A DNA stretch of 6,334 nucleotides from a bacterium. GTDB lineage: Bacteria > Verrucomicrobiota > Verrucomicrobiia > Limisphaerales > UBA11358. The notes beneath the pieces are model-generated. The model ran no database searches, was not told where the DNA came from, and was given only the letters and a program-made list of their open reading frames with translations. Positions 1-5,182 of the stretch are shown piece after piece; the first letter of the stretch is position 1, and every line of letters begins with the position of its first letter. The translations under genes and the position numbers were made by a program. The DNA lies in contig JAJXXI010000393.1 in the NCBI GenBank assembly GCA_021781185.1, positions 1 through 6,334 on the forward strand, written 5' to 3'.

Positions 1-133
1 GCAGCCCGTAGCCATACGTGATGCTGTCGCCCACACACGCCACGCGGATGACATCAGCAGCGGCCAGGTGGCCAATGAGAAAAAACGCCGCCACACCGGC
101 AAGCTTCAAAACGGCTTTCTTGAGCAGCCTCAT
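1..133 (-). CDS. Secreted SGNH/GDSL-type esterase, N-terminal part (runs off the window)
   Basis: Only the first 44 codons lie in the window; the rest continues beyond base 1. The start is the ATG at 133-131. Residues 1-26 form a typical signal peptide: basic MRLLKK, a hydrophobic stretch (VAAFFLIGHLAAA), and likely cleavage after AAA26 before D27. This is followed by a beta-strand and the motif CVGDSITYGYG, which is block I of the SGNH hydrolase superfamily with candidate nucleophile Ser37. Members of this family deacetylate sugars or act as lipases and esterases; in carbohydrate-degrading bacteria, secreted ones next to glycosidases are often sialate or xylan O-acetylesterases, but the substrate cannot be told from this fragment. 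The gene begins 19 bases after the stop of the GH3 gene on the same strand, so the two are probably co-transcribed. No strong ribosome binding site is visible. The family call is firm and the substrate is unknown. Confidence 0.85.
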   Translation of the reverse strand, partial: MRLLKKAVLKLAGVAAFFLIGHLAAADVIRVACVGDSITYGYGL

Positions 134-152
134 AAAATCGGAAGCGCCGTCT

Positions 153-2312
153 CTATTTTTCCGCAAGGTTGAAATCATCGCGCAGCCGGATGTCGCGCGA
201 TGAACTGCCGATCAGGATTTCAAAGCGGTCGTTTTGTGCGACCCATGATTTTTTGCCATCGTCGTAATAGGCAAACGCGGCCTGGTTCAACGGGATTGAA
301 ACCGTCTGTTTCTCGCCGGGCTGGAGGAAAATCCTTTTGAAGCCTTTCAACGCTTTCTCCGGTCGCATCAGGCGCGGATGATCTTCGTGAACATAAAGCT
401 GCGCGACTTCCGCGCCGGCGCGTTTGCCGGTGTTTTCAATTTCAAACTGCGCGGTCACAATGTGGTTCGTGCCGGCGTCAGGAATTAGTTTCAAATGGGA
501 ATACTGGAAGGTCGTGTAGCTCAGGCCGAAGCCAAACGGAAATTGCGGTGCGATGTGCTTCGTGTCATACCAGCGGTAGCCGACCAGCAGACCTTCCGCG
601 TAAGTGACCGTGCCGTTCGTGCCGGGATACGCATACGCGCCCAGCGTGGCGGCGGGGGTGTCTGACAGTTTTTTGGGAAACGTCGCCGGCAGCTTGCCGG
701 ACGGATTCACGTCGCCGAACAGCACGCGGGCCAGCGCATTGCCTCCTTCCATGCCGGGATACCACGCCTCCACCAGCGCCGGCACCTGGTCCAGCCACGC
801 GTCCATTTCCACCATTGTGCCTTCGAGGACGACGACGGTCCTCGGATTGGCCGCCACGATTTTTTGGATCAATTCGTCCTGGCCGTAGGGCAGCTTCATG
901 TCCTTGCGATCCGCGCCTTCGCAATCGAAACCTTTGTCATGGTTTAAGCCGCCCACGTAGATCACCACATCTGCCGTTTTTGCCGCTGCCACGGCGCGTT
1001 TGGCCAGTTCCGGCCCGCCGTCCTTGCGGTAGCCCTCGGAGAAAACAAGGTTCACGTTGGTGCCGACGCGATTGACCAATCCCTGCAACGGTGTGATTTC
1101 GTAAAACGCCTTGATGCCCGAACTGTCGCCGCCATGCGCTTGCAGGCGGATGGCATTTTCGCCGATGACGGCAATGGTTTTGATCTTGGATGCGTCCAGC
1201 GGCAAAATGTGGTTTTCATTTTTCAACAGCACAACGCCTTCCTCGGCAACCTGCCGCGCCACGGCCTGGTGTGCGTGGGTGTTGAGCGAGCCGGTTTTGC
1301 GTCCGGGGTCCAGGACGTGCGTGGCCAGCATCACGCGCAAATTGCGCCGGACTTTGTCGTCGAGGCCGGCCATCGGCAGCTCGCCGGACTTGAGCAGGGT
1401 CAAATACGGCTGCGCGAGATGGAAATCGTCGTATTTCTTGTCCGTGCCCATTTCGAGATCCAGACCGTTGAGCGCGCATTCGCGCGTGTCATGTGCCCCC
1501 GCCCAGTCGGACATCACGACCCCCTTGAAACCCCATTCACCCTTGAGAATCTTGTTGAGCAGGTAATCGTTCTCGCAGCAGTGCTGGCCGCGGAATTGAT
1601 TGTAAGCGCCCATGACGCACCACACGCCGCCCTGTTGCACCGCAGCCTTGAACGCAGGCAGATAAATTTCCCGCAATACCCGTTCGCTTGCTTCCACATT
1701 GATGTTCATGCGGTCGAACTCCTGGTTGTTCAATGCGAAATGTTTCACGCACGAAGACACGTCCTGCGACTGCTCACCTCGGATGTAGCCCACGCACATT
1801 TGCGAGGTGAGGAACGGATCCTCGCCGAGATATTCAAAATTTCGTCCGCACAACGGCGTGCGCAGAATGTTGACGCCCGGTCCGAGCATGATGTCCTTGC
1901 CGCGCGCACGGGCTTCCTGGCCGATGGCTTCACCCTCACGATAAGCCAGCGCCGGATCCCAGGTCGCAGCGAGACAAATCCCCACCGGCATGGCGGTGGA
2001 AAAATCGTCCGTGTGCCCGGCGGGCGCCCAAGTGTCCGGCCCAATGTCCTCGCGCACGCCGTTCGGCCCATCGTCCAGCCAGCGGCGCGGGATGCCCAGT
2101 CGCGGAATGGCGGCGGTGGTGAATTTTGAATCGGCGTGGATGAGCGAAATTTTTTCTCCCAACGTGAGCCGGGGCAGCAAGTCGGCCACGCGGGCTTCCA
2201 CGGGCTGGTTTGTATCCAGATATAGGGGCGGCTTCTCCGCACCGAGAACTGAAATAATTGGCCACGCCAATGTAAAACTGATCGCGCCGACCACTGAAAG
2301 ATGGATTCTCAT
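153..2312 (-). CDS. Secreted glycoside hydrolase family 3 protein (beta-glucosidase type)
   Basis: A 719-residue exported GH3 enzyme, expected to remove terminal beta-linked glucose or xylose from oligosaccharides in the periplasm or outside the cell. I chose the ATG at 2312 because it opens a good signal peptide (MRIHLSVV, a hydrophobic core, cleavage near VLGA25); an in-frame ATG at 2339 would add nine residues that spoil it. With this numbering, the N-terminal barrel (about 30-320) carries LDDGPNGVR (79-87), GRNFEYLGEDP (156-166), KHFALNNQE (190-198) and GVVMSDW (264-270), where Asp269 is the family nucleophile. The C-terminal alpha/beta domain (about 360-560) carries CEGADR (464-469) followed by LPYGQDELI; Glu465 is the likely acid/base by position, less certain. 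A fibronectin-III-like domain closes the protein (about 630-703). Length and domain order are normal for three-domain GH3 enzymes, and no PA14 insertion is seen. Exact sugar specificity is not readable. Confidence 0.95.
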   Translation of the reverse strand: MRIHLSVVGAISFTLAWPIISVLGAEKPPLYLDTNQPVEARVADLLPRLTLGEKISLIHADSKFTTAAIPRLGIPRRWLDDGPNGVREDIGPDTWAPAGHTDDFSTAMPVGICLAATWDPALAYREGEAIGQEARARGKDIMLGPGVNILRTPLCGRNFEYLGEDPFLTSQMCVGYIRGEQSQDVSSCVKHFALNNQEFDRMNINVEASERVLREIYLPAFKAAVQQGGVWCVMGAYNQFRGQHCCENDYLLNKILKGEWGFKGVVMSDWAGAHDTRECALNGLDLEMGTDKKYDDFHLAQPYLTLLKSGELPMAGLDDKVRRNLRVMLATHVLDPGRKTGSLNTHAHQAVARQVAEEGVVLLKNENHILPLDASKIKTIAVIGENAIRLQAHGGDSSGIKAFYEITPLQGLVNRVGTNVNLVFSEGYRKDGGPELAKRAVAAAKTADVVIYVGGLNHDKGFDCEGADRKDMKLPYGQDELIQKIVAANPRTVVVLEGTMVEMDAWLDQVPALVEAWYPGMEGGNALARVLFGDVNPSGKLPATFPKKLSDTPAATLGAYAYPGTNGTVTYAEGLLVGYRWYDTKHIAPQFPFGFGLSYTTFQYSHLKLIPDAGTNHIVTAQFEIENTGKRAGAEVAQLYVHEDHPRLMRPEKALKGFKRIFLQPGEKQTVSIPLNQAAFAYYDDGKKSWVAQNDRFEILIGSSSRDIRLRDDFNLAEK

Positions 2313-2488
2313 GCCGCATAGTTTACCTGCGGTCACCATTCGGTCATGTCGTTAAAATATACGAACCAAGCGGCACGGCATTTTTTAAGTGCGTCAGCCT
2401 GCCGGGCGCGGAAGCGGACTTGTGTCGGGCATTTTGCTTGGTTGGTCCCATCTGTCGTCCCGTTCGTCCCATTTGAAGTTACAGGCAT

Positions 2489-2513
2489 TGGGACATGGGG
2501 TTAATGTCGCCCA
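2489..2513. repeat. Short imperfect hairpin just upstream of the kinase promoter
   Basis: TGGGACAT (2489-2496) pairs with ATGT (2504-2507) plus CCCA (2510-2513), leaving a two-base CG bulge and a seven-base loop. Its foot is five bases from the -35 candidate, where an operator could sit. The TGGGAC half can instead pair with GTCCCA at 2466-2471. The stem is short enough to arise by chance. Confidence 0.3.
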
Positions 2514-2517
2514 TTAC

Positions 2518-2545
2518 TTGACGGCGCGATTTCACGTTTAATTAT
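2518..2545 (+). promoter_or_regulatory. Candidate sigma-70-type promoter for the kinase/regulator operon
   Basis: TTGACG (2518-2523, five of six matches to the -35 consensus) is followed after 16 bases by AATTAT (2540-2545, four of six matches to the -10 consensus). Transcription would start near 2552, giving a leader of about 75 bases to the GTG start at 2627 or only about 9 bases to the ATG at 2561. It is the best promoter match in the divergent region. It is a pattern match only. Confidence 0.45.
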
Positions 2546-2560
2546 CGTGGTTGGCGCGTT

Positions 2561-2608
2561 ATGCTAAAACCATTGAGCGCTTCTTCGACAGAACGGCAGA
2601 TGACCTAG
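2561..2608 (+). other. 15-codon open frame in phase with the kinase, ended by TAG
   Basis: ATG at 2561 opens the frame MLKPLSASSTERQMT and is stopped by TAG at 2606. Continuing past it in the same frame gives RLAPLWV, which runs directly into the kinase's first membrane segment. It may be the kinase's original N-terminus interrupted by a nonsense mutation (for instance CAG or TGG to TAG), a leader peptide, or chance. The start lies about nine bases after the predicted transcription start, and no clear ribosome binding site precedes it. Confidence 0.35.
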
Positions 2609-2626
2609 CGGCTCGCTCCGCTGTGG

Positions 2627-3688
2627 GTGGCGCTGTGCTTGTGGAGCGCGCTGGTTATTTTGTTCACTTTTACCGCGGCCGTTGTGAATTCGGAGCCGTG
2701 GTTGGTTTCGCTCGGGCATACGTGTTCATTCTGGTTTTTGTGGATTTTCTTTTTCCCCGTCATCATCTGGCTTTCGTTGCGATTTCCGCTGGAACAGCCA
2801 AAGCTGTTTCCACAGATTGGCATTCATTTAGCCACCTGCATCTCCATTGTCATTATCATTCAAGCCGCCTACCGGACTTTCCTGCCATTTCCCCCACTGC
2901 CGCCACCGCCAGATGCGCAAACCGCGCCGCGCTCCGTGGATTCGCCCGGAATGCGCGTGGCACCGGATGTTCTGATTTATTTGATGGCCATGAGCGTCTG
3001 CGTCGCGTTCGCCCATTTTCGCAAAGCGCAGGAACGTGAACGCCGCGCCATCAGGTTGGAGGCAAGCCTGGCCCAGGCCAAACTCCAGGCGCTGCGGATG
3101 CAGATCAACCCGCATTTTTTGTTCAACACGCTCAACGCCATCTCCACGCTCGTTCACACCAGTCCGCAAACGGCGGACGCCATGATCACGGACTTGAGCG
3201 AATTGTTTCGTGCCTCGATCGAGAGTTCGGGCGAACACGAGATTTCATTGTCGAGCGAACTGGACTTGCTCCAGCGGTATCTTGCCATCGAGCAACGGCG
3301 CTTCGGCCATCGGCTGAAAGTGGAACAAAGCATAGACCCTGAAATTCTCCAGGTCCGGGTGCCGACACTCATCCTGCAGCCCATCGTTGAAAATGCAATC
3401 CGGCACGGCATCGAGCCGCAAGCGGGTGGCGGAACCATCGCGATTTGCGCCGCGCGCGAGGGGAGCCAAATCAAGCTCTCGGTCAGCGACAACGGAAAAA
3501 AGCCATTGGACGCCGCCGTCCTGGCCGGCAACCGGCAAGGCATCGGCTTGGCCAACACCCGGGACCGCCTGCAACAGCTTTACGGCAAGAAACAATCATT
3601 CACCGTGGGCGACGGGGAATTGGGCGGCTGGAGGGTGGAGATCAAAATTCCATTTTGTCCCGCACCACCCACCAAGGCGACTTCATGA
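2627..3688 (+). CDS. LytS/YehU-type membrane sensor histidine kinase
   Basis: A 353-residue sensor kinase of the His_kinase (PF06580) plus HATPase_c type, which partners with LytTR regulators. Hydrophobic segments at about 4-20, 33-52, 65-82 and 113-130 suggest four membrane spans, with a proline-rich loop near 87-95. A basic, coiled-coil-like linker (about 133-158) leads to the phosphoacceptor motif MQINPHFLFNTLN with His163. The ATP-binding part shows the N box LILQPIVENAIRHG (Asn256), DNG (288-290) and GIGLANTRDRL (305-315). There is no separate extracellular sensor domain, so the signal is probably sensed in or near the membrane. The start is uncertain: GTG 2627 is the first usual start codon after an in-frame TAG (2606-2608) and has no clear ribosome binding site, while an ATG at 2561 in the same frame precedes the TAG. 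The first membrane span would be more complete with the residues between TAG and GTG. The stop overlaps the regulator start (ATGA), indicating coupled translation. Confidence 0.93.
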   Translation: MALCLWSALVILFTFTAAVVNSEPWLVSLGHTCSFWFLWIFFFPVIIWLSLRFPLEQPKLFPQIGIHLATCISIVIIIQAAYRTFLPFPPLPPPPDAQTAPRSVDSPGMRVAPDVLIYLMAMSVCVAFAHFRKAQERERRAIRLEASLAQAKLQALRMQINPHFLFNTLNAISTLVHTSPQTADAMITDLSELFRASIESSGEHEISLSSELDLLQRYLAIEQRRFGHRLKVEQSIDPEILQVRVPTLILQPIVENAIRHGIEPQAGGGTIAICAAREGSQIKLSVSDNGKKPLDAAVLAGNRQGIGLANTRDRLQQLYGKKQSFTVGDGELGGWRVEIKIPFCPAPPTKATS

Positions 3689-4482
3689 AGATTCGCGCGT
3701 TGATTGTGGATGACGAACCGCTGGCGCGGCAACGGGTTCTCATGTTCCTGCGAGACGAGCCGGACCTGGAAGTCATCGGCGAATGTGCGAACGGCACGGA
3801 AGCCATCCAACAAATTGAAAAGCTCGGTCCGGACCTGGTGTTTCTGGACGTGCAAATGCCGGAAGTCGGCGGCTTCGATGTTTTGCGCGCCCTGCCGGTG
3901 GAGCGTTGGCCGCTGGTCATTTTTGCGACCGCCCACAATCAGCACGCCGTGGAGGCCTTTGAAGTTCACGCCCTGGATTATTTGCTGAAACCATTCAGGC
4001 TGGCACGGTTTCGACAGGCCCTGCAACGGGCGCGGCAACAGCTCATGGCGCAAGATGCCAAAGGCCAGAACGAGCGATTTCGGGAATGGCTGCTGGCCCA
4101 GGAGCAGGCTGTTTATCCCAGCCGCCTCACGGTGAAATCCGGCGAACATACGGCGTTCGTGGAAATAAACCAGGTGGATTACATCGAAGCCGCCGGCAAC
4201 TACGCCATCCTGCACGTTGGCGCGACGAATCATATCCTGCGCGAAACGCTCGCGAACCTGGAAGCCAAGCTTTCGCCCAAACGATTCCTGCGCGTGAGCC
4301 GTTCGGCCATCGTGAATTTGGATCGCATCAAAGCCATTCAACCCGCGACGCGCGGCGAACACCTCGTCGTGCTGAAAGACGGCAAGGAACTCACCCTGAC
4401 CCGCGGCGTGCGTGAAGTCCAGCAACGACAGGAATCCCTTCAGCCGGAGCGGGGTCAGCCACCCCGGGCATCTGGCGGCTGA
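3685..4482 (+). CDS. LytTR-family response regulator
   Basis: A 265-residue DNA-binding response regulator of the LytR/AlgR type, the likely partner of the kinase just upstream. The receiver domain (about 1-120) has the acidic pair Asp9-Asp10, phosphoacceptor Asp55 in LVFLDVQMPEVGG, switch Thr82 in FATAH and Lys102 in LLKPF. The LytTR DNA-binding domain (about 145-245) is shown by RLTVKSGEHTAFV, VDYIEAAGNYAILHV, RETLANLEAKL and FLRVSRSAIVNLDRI. The start is the ATG at 3685, which overlaps the kinase stop as ATGA and is preceded by AAGG (3674-3677) at a good seven-base spacing. A reading frame open further upstream (to 3445) is only the kinase region in another frame. All key residues are present, so the protein should be functional. 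Its DNA targets are unknown; the divergent region upstream of the kinase is the natural first candidate. The C-terminal tail (about 250-265, Pro/Gly/Arg-rich) is encoded partly by an inverted repeat. Confidence 0.96.
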   Translation: MKIRALIVDDEPLARQRVLMFLRDEPDLEVIGECANGTEAIQQIEKLGPDLVFLDVQMPEVGGFDVLRALPVERWPLVIFATAHNQHAVEAFEVHALDYLLKPFRLARFRQALQRARQQLMAQDAKGQNERFREWLLAQEQAVYPSRLTVKSGEHTAFVEINQVDYIEAAGNYAILHVGATNHILRETLANLEAKLSPKRFLRVSRSAIVNLDRIKAIQPATRGEHLVVLKDGKELTLTRGVREVQQRQESLQPERGQPPRASGG

Positions 4483-4485
4483 CCC
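4452..4485 (+). terminator. Perfect 9-bp inverted repeat over the regulator stop codon; possible weak terminator
   Basis: GGGTCAGCC (4452-4460) is exactly repeated in reverse complement as GGCTGACCC (4477-4485) around a 16-base loop; the TGA stop (4480-4482) is inside the right arm. The following bases (TTGCCGGAAATTTGG) lack a U-tract, so this is not a standard intrinsic terminator. It could slow transcription, protect the mRNA 3' end, or act as a DNA site. Confidence 0.4.
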
Positions 4486-4525
4486 TTGCCGGAAATTTGG
4501 CAGACGCCCGCGAGCAACCCACGCT

Positions 4526-5071
4526 TCATTTAGCGGCAAAAAATAATTCCCAAGTCCGACCCACTAGTGCCGACAGCTTAAGCGGGAGTGAACCGGTATT
4601 ACGTTTAGACAACACCGTTGTAACCGCGCCGTCAATGGCGCATAAGTCGTTCGCAGTCGAGGCGGATGTCCGCGCTTTAATCGCGTTCAAGAATTGCTCA
4701 ATCAGTTCGCCGGTGATGTCGCCAATCAGCGGCACGGTGTCGCTGGCATGAAAGTGTTCAAGAAACACATTGCACCGGCTCCGGTAACTGACAAGCGAGC
4801 TTTCCGCGTTCTGCCCTTTGAAGCTGCCCAGAAAAATTTCAACCGCGCCGCGCAACGTGATCCGTTCAAGCTCCCGGCCTGATAGCGAATTGGCAAAATC
4901 ATCCGTCAGGCGATTTGCGCGGCTGGCATCGCGTGACAGGTTAAAGCACGCAAGTTCCTTTTCAGCTTCGGTCTTTTCGGTTAGCATCGTGGAACGATTG
5001 AACAATTTATTTCCAACTCGCCAGCCGGTTTGCCAGAACTGCGAGCGCGGATGTTTGTATAGCCAGGCCAT
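4526..5071 (-). pseudogene. Tyrosine recombinase (phage-type integrase) remnant, N-terminal domains only
   Basis: A 181-residue frame that I read as the front of a tyrosine recombinase. The start is the ATG at 5071 (MAWLYKHPRSQFW), the usual opening of integrases of this type (a basic arm-type DNA-binding segment ending near NRST at 25-28). An upstream TTG at 5092 lies in tandem repeats and is not credible. Residues 30-60 resemble the linker helix (EAEKELACFNLSRDASRANRLTDD shape), and residues about 70-150 resemble the SAM-like core-binding domain: FLGSFKGQNAESSLVSYRSRC, VFLEHF, ITGELIEQFLNAIKA and TSASTANDL. After about residue 150 the similarity fades and the frame ends in low-similarity sequence (LSALVGRTWELFFAAK). 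The whole catalytic domain with the R...HxxR...Y residues is missing, and no trace of it lies between 4483 and 4526. The usual length is 330-420 residues. It is inactive for recombination. The family call comes from recalled motif shape and is moderately sure. Confidence 0.65.
4562..4641. repeat. Cluster of short palindromes where the recombinase homology ends
   Basis: Within 80 bases there are CACTAGTG (4562-4569), GCTTAAGC (4576-4583), ACCGGT (4592-4597), CAAC-3-GTTG (4610-4620) and GCGCC-6-GGCGC (4626-4641). They fall in the 3' part of the truncated recombinase frame. They could be the end or attachment region of a lost element, or a small dispersed repeat. They do not match integron attC core sites. 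Confidence 0.35.
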
Positions 5072-5083
5072 GTTTAGAACATA

Positions 5084-5113
5084 CACGTCCAAGCACGTCC
5101 AAGCACGTCCAGG
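5084..5113. repeat. Three tandem copies of a 10-bp unit (CACGTCCAAG)
   Basis: Units at 5084-5093 and 5094-5103 are identical; the third (5104-5113) ends GG instead of AG. They sit 13 bases upstream of the recombinase ATG on its strand and about 70 bases upstream of gltX. They may be iterons or arm-type sites of the former element, or slippage products. Confidence 0.75.
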
Positions 5114-5146
5114 CAGGCATTATGGTTCACCATGTTTCAAGACGCT

Positions 5147-5152
5147 TAAAAT
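5147..5152 (+). promoter_or_regulatory. Candidate -10 element upstream of gltX
   Basis: TAAAAT matches five of six bases of the -10 consensus and lies 30 bases before the gltX start in an AT-rich stretch. No good -35 is found at the proper spacing. A gltX promoter is expected here because the upstream gene faces the other way. Confidence 0.25.
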
Positions 5153-5182
5153 CCAATAAAAACGACTCTTAAACACCCTGTT

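Larger units (their letters stand above)
2313..2626. other. Divergent intergenic region between the GH3 unit and the two-component system
   Basis: No credible gene is present over about 314 bases. It holds the plus-strand promoter candidate at 2518-2545, a hairpin at 2489-2513, three GTCCC words (2445, 2457, 2466), two GTTA words 22 bases apart (2478 and 2500), and a 15-codon open frame from ATG 2561 to TAG 2606 in the kinase's reading frame. An AT-rich stretch around 2349-2363 lies close to the GH3 start and may contain its promoter, but I cannot fit a convincing -35/-10 pair on the minus strand. Confidence 0.6.

Noticed and set aside
1134..2129. Long plus-strand open frame (331 codons) opposite the GH3 gene
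   Set aside because: It is antisense to the conserved GH3 coding region, its translation shows no recognisable domain, and high GC codon bias readily opens such frames.
2313..2339. GH3 start at the upstream ATG (2339)
   Set aside because: The nine extra residues (MVTAGKLCG) precede a better signal peptide start at 2312 and have no ribosome binding site; kept only as an alternative.
2445..2471. GTCCC words as a CRISPR or regular tandem repeat
   Set aside because: The three copies are 12 and 9 bases apart with no constant unit or spacer length, so they are at most a decayed short repeat.
2551..3039. Plus-strand frame of 162 codons overlapping the kinase start
   Set aside because: It starts at a TTG, reads the kinase region in another frame, and has no motif; the kinase frame has membrane spans and continues into the catalytic domains.
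3580..4539. Minus-strand open frame (319 codons) opposite the response regulator
   Set aside because: It lies fully opposite a regulator with all receiver and LytTR motifs and shows no domain of its own.
4556..4625. Integron attC-like site
   Set aside because: GTTTAGAC and nearby words do not fit the paired RYYYAAC and GTTRRRY core sites, and the arms around CACTAGTG do not pair beyond a few bases.
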